A stretch of DNA of 64,000 bases from CAWCCP01 sp963701245 (GCA_963701245.1 OY969576.1:682001-746000); one strand, 5' to 3'; shown: positions 17,719 through 27,608, counted from the first letter of the stretch. Notes: a model not told the origin generated them from the sequence alone. Made by a program: numbers and translations.

Positions 17719-17917
17719 AATTTGTAATTCTTTAAAATTTTACATACTAAAATATGTTCTTCTATGACTTTACGATCATATGTGTATCGGTAATGCTGAA
17801 CGAGCTTATTTTGAGCTCCTATCCGTAAAAGTTGTATTAGCAGTTATCGCTGAAATTTGGAATAAAATACAAAACTTAAATTGTTTTCAGGATTAAATTA
17901 ACAACAGTATCGGTCTT

Positions 17918-18421
17918 TTAGTCCGCCAACACTTCACTTAGCAGTCCAGTCAGTACGTCAAAAACGAAACCCCTGACCGGCACATCCGGCGAGATCCATG
18001 GATGCTGTCTAGCTTTCTGGATTTGCTCCTTGGTGTTCGCTTCTGCGTCCGTAAAGCTGTAGAACCTAGCCGGTGCAATCGGCGCCAGCCCTGTTGCCTT
18101 GTGCAGCTTGTCCTCCATCTCATTATCGGTGAACCTGAGCATCCCACAGTCAGTGTGATTAATAATCATTATCTCGCGGCTACCCAATAACCTGGTCGAA
18201 AGAATAAGAGATCGCACTGAGTCGTCATCGATCACAGTGCCAAAATTTCTAATTAAGTCAACATCACCTACAGCGAGGCCGAGCATCTGCTCAATGTTGG
18301 TTAGTCTGGGATCCGCACAGGTTACAATTGCAATCTTGGGCTTCGGAGGCTTTCCCAGGCTGGGATCGTAATCATTAGCGATAGTTACATTGGCATTTAA
18401 CGCCTCGTCGATCAGACTCAT
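17918..18421 (-). CDS. Beta-class carbonic anhydrase
   Basis: It interconverts CO2 and bicarbonate. The 167-residue protein has the zinc ligands C35 with D37 and R39 (VTCADPR) and H89 with C92 (NHTDCGM), the exact arrangement of beta-carbonic anhydrases of the short bacterial/archaeal type. Between them lies the expected RNFGTVIDDDSVRSL segment. It is visibly more GC-rich than the flanking DNA, which may mean transfer. Its ATG overlaps the stop of the small gene upstream (ATGA). Confidence 0.92.
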   Translation of the reverse strand: MSLIDEALNANVTIANDYDPSLGKPPKPKIAIVTCADPRLTNIEQMLGLAVGDVDLIRNFGTVIDDDSVRSLILSTRLLGSREIMIINHTDCGMLRFTDNEMEDKLHKATGLAPIAPARFYSFTDAEANTKEQIQKARQHPWISPDVPVRGFVFDVLTGLLSEVLAD

Positions 18422-18579
18422 ACCCTCACACCCATCTCTATACTAGAACCACAATTATAGACATTTTCATGTTCGTCATGTTTTTCCGGATATAACCATA
18501 ACTTACCCGAATAAAACATTATTACCGACTCTAAATCTTCTGCTTCCAACCGCAATCTCTCATAAAATTTTCCAATCAT
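18418..18579 (-). CDS. Small protein upstream of carbonic anhydrase
   Basis: From the ATG at 18579 the product is MIGKFYERLRLEAEDLESV and on to 53 residues, with no known family. A strong purine run (GGGGGGGTGA) sits 4-5 bp before this ATG, which decides the start over the ATG at 18606. The 4-bp ATGA overlap with the carbonic anhydrase start supports translation and coupling. Function unknown. Confidence 0.6.
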   Translation of the reverse strand: MIGKFYERLRLEAEDLESVIMFYSGKLWLYPEKHDEHENVYNCGSSIEMGVRV

Positions 18580-18606
18580 GTTCACCCCCCCATTTAACAA
18601 ATACAT

Positions 18607-19082
18607 TTAAGTATGAGCGCTTTTAGCTCCTACGCAGCCTTTTTCTTACAGTTCTGCGGTGAACTGAAAAGTCAATGTGAATAATTCTCAAGTAGTCGTG
18701 TTAGTATCAGATATGTTCTAGGCTGAGCTTGAATACTATGCGCCATTACGAATGGATTAAAGCAAGGACTAATATTAAATAAGATTAAGTAGTATGGTGC
18801 GCTTTATTAAATATAATTGGCACAACTTCCATCTCATTTTATACAGTTGAATTACTCTTGGCATGCCTTACCCTACAAAAATGGCACGCTTAAAATCAAT
18901 CATTTTTTAGGATAGTACTAGTCGTGCAACTGAAGCTATTAGGTAATTCTGCTATGGTACGCCCTAACGTATCTGTGTGGAAACCCTTTGAGTTAGATTT
19001 ACTTATTTTGTATCATCGTTCCGTTGATTTGGGCTTGGAAATTCGTGAAGGCCAAACTTATTTAGCCGCCCGGACGATGCGC
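18607..19082. other. Gene-free stretch with short-ORF remnants
   Basis: No intact gene is visible. Two stretches resemble the C-terminal pieces of other short ORFs in the window. Around 18852-18893 the plus strand encodes LLLACLTLQKWHA, stop, comparable to HLVRLTRHNWHTL in the small ORF at 40736. Around 18948-19080 it encodes MVRPNVSVWKPFELDLL followed by EIREGQTYLA, comparable to EYRDGQVYLA at 53290. I take these as remnants of a repeated small-gene family, not as genes. Confidence 0.4.
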
Positions 19083-19791
19083 TTAATGAGGCCAACCTTC
19101 CGGAGTATACACCAAGTTGATGGGGTTACCAGATAAGTATGTCTTGATATTTTCCAGACACATATTACTCGCCGTCTCTAGGGTATTGTCAGAATAAGCC
19201 GCAATATGTGGCGTAATGGTAATTTTGGGATGGTCGTGTAGCCTGGTGTATGTTTCATCTTTTACATTGAAAATAAGCGATGTGGCATTGTCAGTAATGA
19301 ATTGCTCGATCTTGCCGCATTCGAGGCCGGCAAGTATAGCGTCATGGTCTTGCGTACCGTTCGGGCTGATCGCCATAAATACTACGCCATCTTTGGTTTT
19401 GGTAAAGAAATCCTCGTTGTAGAAATGCTGGCTTGTTGGGTTTAAGCTCAAACAGTCGATGATGAAATCTGCGTTATTAACTTTTTCTTCTATATTGTCG
19501 CCTCGGCCAAAGTAATTTACCTGCATACCCAAAGCTTCGATTGCTTTCCCGGCACGTATGCCGATTCCACCTTTGCCAATAATAGTTGCTGACTTACCGT
19601 AAATGCTCTTAGTATTGGGCGGAATCGGACCTTCAATGGCAGTTGTGTTGATGTAGTCCGGAAAACGTCGTGAATAATTGATCAACATAGCAACTATCCA
19701 TTCAGTAACGGCGATTTGATTGCAACCAGGGCTATTGGACGCCAGAATGTGCTGTTGTCGCATGATATCGAAATCCCAAAATGCAGTAGTT
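19083..19791 (-). pseudogene. D-2-hydroxyacid dehydrogenase, C-terminal fragment (split by transposon)
   Basis: This holds the NAD-binding and closing part of a D-isomer-specific 2-hydroxyacid dehydrogenase: TEWIVAMLIN, the nucleotide loop GKGGIGIRAG, SLNPTSQHF, MAISPNGTQDHDAI, and the catalytic-His region PKITITPHIAAYSDN. Its N-terminal codons are at 40451-40673. Removing the 20.66-kb element and one TAGTT copy joins ACCTGCCCATTCGTAACTA to CTGCATTTTGGG in frame. This gives a 308-residue protein (927 bp including the stop), the normal length. The gene is inactivated but has not decayed, so the insertion looks young. Confidence 0.92.
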
Positions 19792-19829
19792 GGGGTCACC
19801 TCAGAAAACGGACAAAATAGCACGTTAAG
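19792..19829. repeat. Left outer terminal inverted repeat, Tn3 type A
   Basis: 38 bp beginning GGGGTCACCTCAGAAAACGG and ending CACGTTAAG. Its inverse is at 40413-40450 (2 mismatches) and a more diverged partner is at 35646-35683. The tnpA stop codon lies inside it. Confidence 0.93.
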
Positions 19830-21754
19830 GATTCGGAAACGAGCGTAACGGCCTAAATTTGCCCTCACCAACCTTCGCTCCACCTCGCCACACATAATCA
19901 CCTGTCAGATTAATGTGCTCCCAACCCAGCGGAGACAGGTACTGCAGTAGCTCATCATCCACCTGCGCTCCGTGTTCTCGCAGGGTATTCGTGGCGTGCT
20001 CAAGATACACGGTGTTCCATAACACGATCGCCGCTGTTAGCAGATTGAGGCCGCTAGCTCTGTAACGTTGCTGCTCAAAACTACGGTCACGAATCTCGCC
20101 CAGACGGTAGAAGAACACCGCTCTGGCTAGCGCGTTTCTAGCCTCCCCTTTATTCAGTCCGACTTGCACCCGACGCCGTAGTTCAACGCTTTGTAGCCAA
20201 TCCAATATAAATAGCGTTCGCTCGATTCGCCCCAGTTCGCGTAATGCGACTGCCAGACCATTCTGGCGCGGGTAGCTTCCGAGTTTACGCATCATTAGCG
20301 AAGCCGTCACCGTTCCCTTTTGAATTGAGGTAGCTAGTCGTAATATTTCGTCCCAGTGGTTGCGAATATGTTTAATACCCAATGTGCCACCGATCAGGGG
20401 TTTGAGCGTGTCGAGCCCAGTAGCTTCCTTCGGCACGAATAACTTTGTATCGCCCAAGTCACGGATACGTGGAGCAAACTGGAATCCCAGCAGGTGCATC
20501 AAACCGAAGACATGGTCAGTAAACCCGGCTGTGTCGGTGTAATGCTCCTCGATTCGTAGATCAGATTCGTGGTACAACAAACCATCGAGCACATAGGTCG
20601 AGTCCCGTACGCCGACGTTGACCACCTTGGAACTGAACGGTGCGTATTGGTCGGATATGTGGGTATAAAATAGTCGCCCAGGTTCTCCACCATACTTGGG
20701 ATTAATATGCCCGGTAGTTTCAGCGCTGCCCCCGGCTTTGAACCTTTGGCCATCAGATGACGATGTCGTACCGTCGCCCCAATACTTAGCGAACGGATGG
20801 TGAGATTGAGCGTTCACTAGTTCGGCTAGCGCTGCCGAGTAGGTTTCATCGCGGACGTGCCAGGCTTGTAGCCACGATAGCCTGGCGAAAGTCGTACTAG
20901 GACAGACTTCAGCCATCTTTGTTAGACCAAGGTTAATGCCGTCAGCCAGAATCGTTGTCAGGAGCAGAGTTTTATCCTTGGCAGTGCTGTCGGTTTTCAG
21001 GTGTGTGAAGTGCCGGGTGAAACCTGTCCACGCGTCAACCTCAAGCAGTAATTCCGTGATCTTAACGCGTGGAAGGAGTGCTGCCGACTGAGTAATGAGA
21101 GCTTGTGCAATCTCTGGTACTGCCGCATCGAGTGGAGTAATCTTCAGTCCAGACGTATTGATAATCGCGTCCGGTAACTCGTTGGCTGCAGCAAGACGAT
21201 TGGTGGTGGCAAGCTGTTCCCTCAGCAACTGTATTCGCTCATCCAGGTACTGATCACAACTAGTGGCTATCGGCAACGATAGATTATTTTGCTGCTTCAG
21301 AGCATCAAACGTAGCGGCCGGGAGAAGATATTCGTCGAAGTCCTTGAACCGGCGGGAGCCCTGCACCCAGATGTCACCGGAACGCAGGGAGTTCCTGAGC
21401 TCAGATAATATGCATAGCTCGTAGTAACGACGATTGATGCCACCTTCGGCCAGAACTAACTTTGCCCAGCGTGGCTTAATAAACCCTGTTGGCGCATCAG
21501 CGGGTACGTTGCGAGCACCGCTGGCGTACAGGTTACGAAGCCCTTCAATAGCCTCAAGCACGCCTTGGGCGGCTGGTGCTGCTCGCAGTTTGAGCACGTT
21601 CAAAAACTCCGGCGCATACCGATGCACAGCGACATAGCCGTCATTGACCCCGGATAAGAAATCAAAGCTCTCGGGACGAGCCAGACCCTGCGCCTCTGTA
21701 ACGCTTGCCATGAAGGTCTCCCAAGGGACAACTGATTCGATGGCTGCAAACGGT
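19825..21754 (-). pseudogene. Tn3-type transposase, N-terminally truncated copy
   Basis: About 640 codons remain, equivalent to the C-terminal two thirds of the full transposase at 35679-38645, to which it is closely similar (for example QYAPFSSKVVNVGVRD and NLTGDYVWRGG). The DDE catalytic core should therefore be present, but the N-terminal repeat-binding domain is gone. Similarity stops abruptly at the codons for PFAAIES, exactly where the inverted repeat of the second Tn3 element starts (about 21755). The missing 5' part is not on the far side of that element, so a deletion followed the insertion. It cannot act alone. Confidence 0.9.
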
Positions 21755-21836
21755 GTAAAATTAAACAAACAGGTCTAAAGTTCAGCGGAAATGGGCATAT
21801 TTACTGAGGTAGAGGGAGGAATATGACCTCCCGTTT

Positions 21837-24800
21837 TTACGTTACTTTTAACCCCAGTATTTTAGGAAGCGAAAACTGGGTAGCTCCCCGAAGCTTTTGT
21901 TCCGACAGATCAAACTCTCCGAGCAGGTTGACGTGCTGCCAGCAGATGACGGATGACCGGCTGATCTGCTTCAACAACTCCGCCCTCTTCTCCTCCGGGG
22001 TATTGGCAACCAGCTCAGAGAGATACAGGTAGTTCCAACAGACAATGCTGTTGGCAATGAGCCTTTTACAGCCCTCGGCAACCAGTTGTTCTTCCCTCGT
22101 CTCTTGGGAGAATTCCTGATTATCACCGTAAAACACTGCTTTCAGGAACTTGTTGGCGCTCTCCAATTTGTTGAGCTGCTTCTCGATGGCCTGCCGAAGC
22201 GTAACATCATCGATGTACCGCAGCAGGAAGATCGACTTGGTAACCTGGCCAAAGGCCTTGAGCGCCCGGTACAGCGGGTGCTGTTTGGAGTAGGAAGACA
22301 GCCTCCGGAAAAGCTGTGAAGCGGATGTCTCCTTGAGCTTTATGGTCACGGCAAACCGCAGGATCTGGTCCCACTGCTCCTCTATTATGTCGCTGTTAAC
22401 CTGTTTATCAGGGAGTAGCGGGAACTTCATATCCTCATAGGTTTTCCGTTTCTCAAACCCATACAACGTCTGCTTCTGGAAGTTCTTGATACGCGGCGCG
22501 AAGGAGATGCCGAGCAAGTGCGTGGTGGCAAAAATAGTCTCTGAATAGCCGTGAGTATCGGTGGAGTGGATATCGGATTTGACCACCTCGTTATACATCA
22601 GCCCGTCAATGACGTAAGCAGCATCACGCTCTGACGAGCTGACGACCGTCGAATAAAACAGCCGGTGGGACTCGTCTATAAAGCAGTAGACCGTAACCCC
22701 TCTATCTTTACCAAGGTACTTAAACGAATAGTTGGCGTTGAGTGAGTCGCCCGAAACCGGATATTTCTGTCCGTCTGAACTGGTATGGCTCTGCCCCTGG
22801 TTTTTCTTGAACAAGGCGTGCATGTCCAACCGACCGATGAAGGACAGGATACGATCGTTCGCCTTATCGAGATTCTCAGGAGCAAAATACCAGTTGACGG
22901 TGTTCTCCAGTGAGTTCTGGTTAATCGCTATGGATATTTTGGCGATCCGTTTTATACCGATGTTACAGCCCAACCCCATGATACCGGCATAAAAAGTTTT
23001 GGCTGCCGGCCGCTTACCGACGTGGGTCGTCTGTGTATGGTCCAACGCATCCAGATACCCCGTAACGGTCTGTATGGAAGCGAGTACTTCAACCAGGGAG
23101 ACGAAGCTGCTTTTCGGGAAGAGCTCAGAGATGCCGGATGCTCCCTCTTCTTCATTGAGCTTGGGTGTCGTGACCGAAAAGCTTTTGCTGCTCTGTTTGT
23201 AGTACTCATTTTTGCCCTCTAGGATATGTTGGTTAGTCGCCACGTATTGCTTATGCAGTATGCCTGCCAGTTCTTGTTTAACAGCGTGGAAATCCTGGAA
23301 TTGGGTCATCCCAGCCCGTTCGAGTAGCATCGCTTTATCTCTTTCCCAGACAGCTTTGGGAATGAGGTATTCATCGAACGAGCGGTACTTGTAGGAGTGG
23401 ACTAAGTTCAGCTCACCGGACTTGATCCTGGAAAAAATGCTGATAAACAGCAGCATCTTGTAGAGCGATACGCGCAACTTACCGTTGGCGCCGTACACCA
23501 TCTCTTGTTCCTCGGGCTTTAGAAAGTCAACCGGGGCGGTCTCGGCAACGTTTCCAGCCCGCGACTTAAAGTGGTTGATGCCTCCAATAATCGCCGCGTT
23601 CGACGTGGCCTCGTTAAACTCCAACTGCTTGATGATCTCTGAGACCCGGTTTTGCAGCCTAAGCGACTGTTTCTCCAGGGCGTCATAGTAGTCCTCGTCT
23701 TTCTGGGCGCTCACAGCATCCTTTTGTAGCAGGTCCAGCATGTCGCCCACCGCTTCCGCTTCGTGGCTGCCCGCCTTGAAAAACAGCGCTTGCAGCTGCT
23801 GTAACTTTTCTTCCGGGGGTAGGCCTTGCTTTCCCAAAACACCTCTGGCCTTGGTGACGATGTCTACCAGGTTGGTGACTGAGCCGCTGCGGGCTTTCCG
23901 GGTCTCATATAACACCGTCTTTTGTTCACTTGCGGCATGGTTTATAGCCCGTTGAACTGACTGCAGCAGGATATCTATGAACAGATCCTGCATGGTGTAG
24001 TACTGATGGATAATAAACGCCAGCAGGTACAAATAACGCTTCTCATCCCGCCGGACAAGCTGGAAAATCTGGGCTTTCTGGGCAATGGTCGAATAGTGCT
24101 GGATAACATCCGGGGACAAATGGAGCGACTCGGCAGCAGGCTGTAGCTTAAGGAACTTATCCTTGAGAACCAGAAAGTATTCGATGTTTTCCTTGATTTG
24201 GGCAGGCTTGGTGGAGTGGTTGGTACGTTTGAGGCGGGTGAGGTTATACCGCTTGATCTTCAGGTCCTGCTTATCCGGTGCTTGGTATGCCTCATCTTCT
24301 TCCAAAAGGTAGTCCAACAGTCGCCGGTCGTCGGCTTGCAGGCTTTTCCCAATCTGCAGGGCCAGCTGCTTTTCGTACTTACGGAAGGCCTGTGTAATAA
24401 TTCCAGCCAGCATATTATACCCAGGCACTTCTGTCCGTGATTGCTGCAGAAAGTCTACGAGCCTGAACAGTATATCTTTGAGGCTGGCTTGTTTGGCCAG
24501 CATGAGCTCCGCCTCATTGGAGAGTGCAGCAGCTGATGACCGAGTAAACGGCTGGTACCCGGCGTTCTCCATAATGAGCGCCCGGTGCTGGTGGATAGTC
24601 GCTTTAAGGTAACGGGTAGACTCATACGGCTCGGCAGTACCTAGCCTGCCAGAGACAAAATCGATATCCGCCTGGTAATAGAGCTGTTTGGGATAGAACC
24701 GTTTTGTCGCCTTAAAGTATCCGTACTGCAGAACAAGCCCGGCCTTGCTGGTTGGTGTTTTCAGTGTGGCCAGCTCCAGCTCCATCCATTTCGGCACACT

Positions 24801-24890
24801 GAAGAAGCGTTTCCTGTCTTCGGCGGTAAACACCGGCGGGTGATCAAAAGTCTCCTTGGTGGCAGGGTCAATTATGTTGATAATGCTCAT
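21837..24890 (-). CDS. tnpA: Tn3-family transposase (type B)
   Basis: About 1017 residues from the ATG at 24890 (MSIINIIDPATKETFDHPP); an upstream ATG at 24914 adds eight residues. The N-terminal DUF4158-type domain is visible (FTAEDRKRFFSVPKWMELEL). The C-terminal DDE_Tnp_Tn3 core contains GLGCNIGIKRIAKIS, the catalytic Asp region TVYCFIDESHRLFYS, HSTDTHGYSETIFATTHLLG and LLGEFD near the end. Length is normal for intact Tn3 transposases, so it may be active. It is only distantly related to the type A transposase in this window. Confidence 0.94.
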   Translation of the reverse strand: MSIINIIDPATKETFDHPPVFTAEDRKRFFSVPKWMELELATLKTPTSKAGLVLQYGYFKATKRFYPKQLYYQADIDFVSGRLGTAEPYESTRYLKATIHQHRALIMENAGYQPFTRSSAAALSNEAELMLAKQASLKDILFRLVDFLQQSRTEVPGYNMLAGIITQAFRKYEKQLALQIGKSLQADDRRLLDYLLEEDEAYQAPDKQDLKIKRYNLTRLKRTNHSTKPAQIKENIEYFLVLKDKFLKLQPAAESLHLSPDVIQHYSTIAQKAQIFQLVRRDEKRYLYLLAFIIHQYYTMQDLFIDILLQSVQRAINHAASEQKTVLYETRKARSGSVTNLVDIVTKARGVLGKQGLPPEEKLQQLQALFFKAGSHEAEAVGDMLDLLQKDAVSAQKDEDYYDALEKQSLRLQNRVSEIIKQLEFNEATSNAAIIGGINHFKSRAGNVAETAPVDFLKPEEQEMVYGANGKLRVSLYKMLLFISIFSRIKSGELNLVHSYKYRSFDEYLIPKAVWERDKAMLLERAGMTQFQDFHAVKQELAGILHKQYVATNQHILEGKNEYYKQSSKSFSVTTPKLNEEEGASGISELFPKSSFVSLVEVLASIQTVTGYLDALDHTQTTHVGKRPAAKTFYAGIMGLGCNIGIKRIAKISIAINQNSLENTVNWYFAPENLDKANDRILSFIGRLDMHALFKKNQGQSHTSSDGQKYPVSGDSLNANYSFKYLGKDRGVTVYCFIDESHRLFYSTVVSSSERDAAYVIDGLMYNEVVKSDIHSTDTHGYSETIFATTHLLGISFAPRIKNFQKQTLYGFEKRKTYEDMKFPLLPDKQVNSDIIEEQWDQILRFAVTIKLKETSASQLFRRLSSYSKQHPLYRALKAFGQVTKSIFLLRYIDDVTLRQAIEKQLNKLESANKFLKAVFYGDNQEFSQETREEQLVAEGCKRLIANSIVCWNYLYLSELVANTPEEKRAELLKQISRSSVICWQHVNLLGEFDLSEQKLRGATQFSLPKILGLKVT

Positions 24891-25010
24891 ACTAAACGTC
24901 CGTTTCTCCATCACTTATTTGATATATATAATTACAGCTTTCTTTTGACAAGAGAGTTGTATAAAATATATCGCACGGTACTATTTCACTGACAGGTATC
25001 CAAAAACGAC
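24891..25010. promoter_or_regulatory. tnpA/tnpR divergent control region, likely res site (type B)
   Basis: This AT-rich 120-bp gap separates divergent transposase and resolvase genes, where Tn3 elements carry the res recombination site and both promoters. A plus-strand promoter is visible: TTGACA (24945-24950), 16-bp spacer, TATATC (24967-24972), about 38 bp before the resolvase ATG. I did not resolve individual resolvase half-sites. Confidence 0.55.
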
Positions 25011-25622
25011 ATGATTTACGGCTACATACGCGTTTCGACCGACAAGCAGACGACTGAGAACCAGCGGTTCGAGATATTGAAGTTTGCCGACGAAAAAAAG
25101 CTGGCGGTTGACAGCTGGATCGAGGAAACGATTAGCAGCACCAAGAAGCTTGATGAGCGCAAGCTTGGTGCTTTGGTACAGCAAATGGGTAAGGACGATG
25201 TGCTGTTAGTGACCGAGCTATCCAGGCTAGGCCGCTCGATTATGGAGGTGATGGGCATCCTTAACGTCCTGATGGAAAAGCAGGTAAAAGTGTTCACCGC
25301 CAAGGAGCGCTATGAGTTGGGGAATAACATAAATTCTAAGGTGCTAGCTTTTGCCTTCAGTCTGTCGGCTGAGATAGAGCGGAGCATGATATCCTCCCGT
25401 ACAAAAGAAGCCCTGGCCAGAAGGAAGAGCGAGGGGAAACAGCTTGGGCGTCCCAAAGGGAGGCTGTCTACGACAGTGAAGCTCACCGGGAAGGACGAGG
25501 TAATTAAGGAATTGCTCAGTAAGAAGATATCTGAAGCGGCTATTGCCCGGATACTGGAGGTGAATAGGATTACACTGAGGAATTATGTGAATTCGAGGGG
25601 ACTACGGGAGGCGGCAAAGTAG
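25011..25622 (+). CDS. tnpR: Serine resolvase/invertase (TnpR, type B)
   Basis: 203 residues of the small serine recombinase family that resolves Tn3 cointegrates. The catalytic Ser is S9 in YIRVSTDKQ; the arginine motif follows in TELSRLGRSIMEV. The E-helix (LSAEIERSMISSRTKEALARRKSEG) and a C-terminal HTH (SEAAIARILEVNRITLRNYV) complete the family order. It is divergent from its transposase and followed 11 bp later by the sigma-like passenger. Confidence 0.95.
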   Translation: MIYGYIRVSTDKQTTENQRFEILKFADEKKLAVDSWIEETISSTKKLDERKLGALVQQMGKDDVLLVTELSRLGRSIMEVMGILNVLMEKQVKVFTAKERYELGNNINSKVLAFAFSLSAEIERSMISSRTKEALARRKSEGKQLGRPKGRLSTTVKLTGKDEVIKELLSKKISEAAIARILEVNRITLRNYVNSRGLREAAK

Positions 25623-25633
25623 GCAAGTTAATT

Positions 25634-26932
25634 ATGATGGCACAAGAAATGCATGAAGTAGCAGGCGCTCCATCGGATAGGGATGGGCCTCCTACTGATC
25701 TGGGGACGGCTGCACTTACCGGTAATTTCTGGCACTACAGAGATATGTTACGGACGGGCGCACAAGAATTAGACTTCGCTAAACAAGATGCACTTATCAC
25801 AGATGTGGCCGACGGCATCGGAGCTGAAGAATTACTTACGGAGGAGCCACAAAACTCGGATCTGATTTCTAGGGCGGTCCATGGACGCGATGCAAGGATA
25901 CAACTAGCAGTTTCGTTTAGTGAGAGAGTAGTTAACATTGTTCTGAGAAACTGCCGCAGAGTAGACGTATGGACTAGTGATTTTCAAGAGGAGACTATGC
26001 AGGTTGGTATGTTAGGACTGCTAAAATCGATCGTAGGTTTTGCCAAAATCCCGAGTGAAGAGCGAGGCGGCTTTTGGGCATATGCCCAAAAGGTAGTCAT
26101 CAATGATATAAGAGAAGCAACTCGTGAGAACTTTCTTGGCCATACTATACGAAGAGAAGATCGACAAACCGCTGCTCTTGGCAAGTACCTTGAGGCTCGT
26201 AACCATTTTATTGACCAGCATGGTCGTTTCCCATTTGATACGGAGATAGCTGACACGTTGGCCATAACGCTTGAGCATGCATACACATTACGCCAGCTAA
26301 GCTCACGAACGCTTGCTATTGATCGTGAAAGAGACGGCAAAGAAGACGAACCAGATTTTGTGCACACAGAGCAGGAATGGCCAACAAATCCTGAGGCCGA
26401 GATACTTATAGAACGAGCGCTTGAGTTTTTCCCGCCAGAACAACAAGCCATGATACGACTACGTTTTGGCATTGGCGAACAACCCCAACTTACAGTTGGA
26501 GAAATTGCTACGACCCTTAACGTCAAAGAAACTAGCGTTAGTACTGCGTTCAGCAGAGACGTAAAGACTCTAGGAGAGCTGATAACTGGTCTTGTAACGG
26601 AGACGTTAGACTACAAAGAGTTACGCACCCGGCAAGGCCTACGGGGTAGAAACGTCGTAACAATGTTCCACTTACTCGGTGAGCCATTACCTAAAGAGGC
26701 CCGACTGCAAGAATTACGAGAACGAGCAAAGTGGCATTTGGGTAAACTTATCACCAGTGATCGCGATAGGCAGATAGTGTGCCGATTATACGGGTTGGAC
26801 TCGCCAGGCGAAAATGTAACTCACCAAGAGATTGCTACAGAATTTGCGATGAGTAAGCAGAATATTGGAGTGATCGAAAGAAGAGTACTGGGACAATTAG
26901 CAAAGGAAGATGGTGCCGATAGTGATGGCTAG
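25634..26932 (+). CDS. Sigma-70-like factor as Tn3 passenger
   Basis: 432 residues. A sigma-2-like region is visible at about 110-165 (SDFQEETMQVGMLGLLKSIV, then GGFWAYAQKVVINDIREATR). A sigma-3-like stretch follows (GRFPFDTEIADTLAITLEHA). A sigma-4-like HTH is at about 250-310 (LEFFPPEQQAMIRLRFGIGE, then LTVGEIATTLNVKETSVSTA). A second, C-terminal sigma-4-like HTH follows (DRQIVCRLYGLD, then VTHQEIATEFAMSKQNIGVI). Two region-4-like modules in one chain are unusual. The first 100 residues have no similarity I can name. It lies between tnpR and the right inverted repeat, so it is a passenger gene; whether it controls the transposon or the host is unknown. Confidence 0.75.
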   Translation: MMAQEMHEVAGAPSDRDGPPTDLGTAALTGNFWHYRDMLRTGAQELDFAKQDALITDVADGIGAEELLTEEPQNSDLISRAVHGRDARIQLAVSFSERVVNIVLRNCRRVDVWTSDFQEETMQVGMLGLLKSIVGFAKIPSEERGGFWAYAQKVVINDIREATRENFLGHTIRREDRQTAALGKYLEARNHFIDQHGRFPFDTEIADTLAITLEHAYTLRQLSSRTLAIDRERDGKEDEPDFVHTEQEWPTNPEAEILIERALEFFPPEQQAMIRLRFGIGEQPQLTVGEIATTLNVKETSVSTAFSRDVKTLGELITGLVTETLDYKELRTRQGLRGRNVVTMFHLLGEPLPKEARLQELRERAKWHLGKLITSDRDRQIVCRLYGLDSPGENVTHQEIATEFAMSKQNIGVIERRVLGQLAKEDGADSDG

Positions 26933-26995
26933 TTCTAGAATTCGAGTAGCTGGCTAAATTGAGTTTGCGGACAGATCGGGGTGACGCTTTGCAGA

Positions 26996-27036
26996 CCAAT
27001 TTCCGTGGAACTTTAGGCCTGTTTGTTTAATTTTAC
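26996..27036. repeat. Right terminal inverted repeat of Tn3 type B
   Basis: Inverse of the left end at 21755-21794; the outer 19 bases (GTAAAATTAAACAAACAGG) are identical and the inner part has about four differences including a 1-base length change. Confidence 0.85.
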
Positions 27037-27047
27037 CCAATGATCGG

Positions 27048-27584
27048 GTGGCTCAGTACCAAAGACAACCGGAGCTAGTTGCAAAAGTTCCGTTTGTCGA
27101 AACACCCAAAATACAAAAAATAATAGTAAAACCAGTAGTTAATAGTTGGGAGGAGCTAGAAAAAAAGCTAGAAAAGGTTATCAATTTGCCGGGCTTATGG
27201 ATAACCGTTAAAGAGCTTTACGAACAGGGTTACGGAGCTGAATTAGAGACGGCGGCGGACATTGCGCTCGCTACCCACACTAAGGAGAAGCCGTTTAACC
27301 TGTTTGCAGCGTCAGTCAGTAAGAAAAGTGGCAACTGGGCTACTCGCACCTTGAAGATGGTACATGACACTTGGGAAGTCCGGCAAAATGCACTTGAGGT
27401 CATGGATAAACTAAAACTTAAAGCAGATAGTACAAACGCTATCTTGTCTCTAGCGTGGCGGCTCAAGGGTACGATTATTCGTTTCCTTGGTATTGCCACT
27501 GAGCAAGGCACGGGTATTAACAATCCTATAGGCTACTTTTTCGCTATGACAAGGCGGCCTAAAGAACAACCTAGCGCCGTTTAG
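27048..27584 (+). CDS. Unknown protein, probably 5'-truncated by the type B transposon
   Basis: 178 residues from a GTG. No family recognised. It has a basic N-terminal part, a leucine/lysine-rich middle (SWEELEKKLEKVINLPGLW) and a C-terminal arginine patch (FAMTRRPKE). The frame stays open upstream through the transposon inverted repeat with no good start or ribosome site. The original N-terminus was therefore probably removed when the element inserted. A hairpin terminator follows. Confidence 0.55.
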   Translation: MAQYQRQPELVAKVPFVETPKIQKIIVKPVVNSWEELEKKLEKVINLPGLWITVKELYEQGYGAELETAADIALATHTKEKPFNLFAASVSKKSGNWATRTLKMVHDTWEVRQNALEVMDKLKLKADSTNAILSLAWRLKGTIIRFLGIATEQGTGINNPIGYFFAMTRRPKEQPSAV

Positions 27585-27608
27585 TTATAGAAAACTAAGA
27601 ATTATATT

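Larger units (their letters stand above)
21755..27036. mobile_element. Tn3-family element type B (tnpA, tnpR, sigma-like passenger)
   Basis: Inverted repeats of about 40 bp bound it: left 21755-21794 starts GTAAAATTAAACAAACAGG, right 27036-26996 has the same start on the other strand; they differ at only a few positions. They are unlike the type A repeats, so this is a different lineage. It holds tnpA, a divergent serine resolvase and a sigma-70-like gene. I find no target duplication; the left flank is the type A transposase and the right flank is a 5'-truncated unknown gene, so adjacent DNA was lost. Confidence 0.85.

Noticed and set aside
18924..19136. 70-codon ORF starting MQLKLLGNS
   Set aside because: No ribosome site or promoter, runs into the dehydrogenase gene on the other strand, and looks like a remnant of the short-ORF repeats rather than a gene.
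19792..19901. N-terminal 37 codons of the long dehydrogenase reading frame (MIMCGEVERRL...)
   Set aside because: They are read from the transposon terminal repeat and tnpA end; the natural N-terminus is at 40673.
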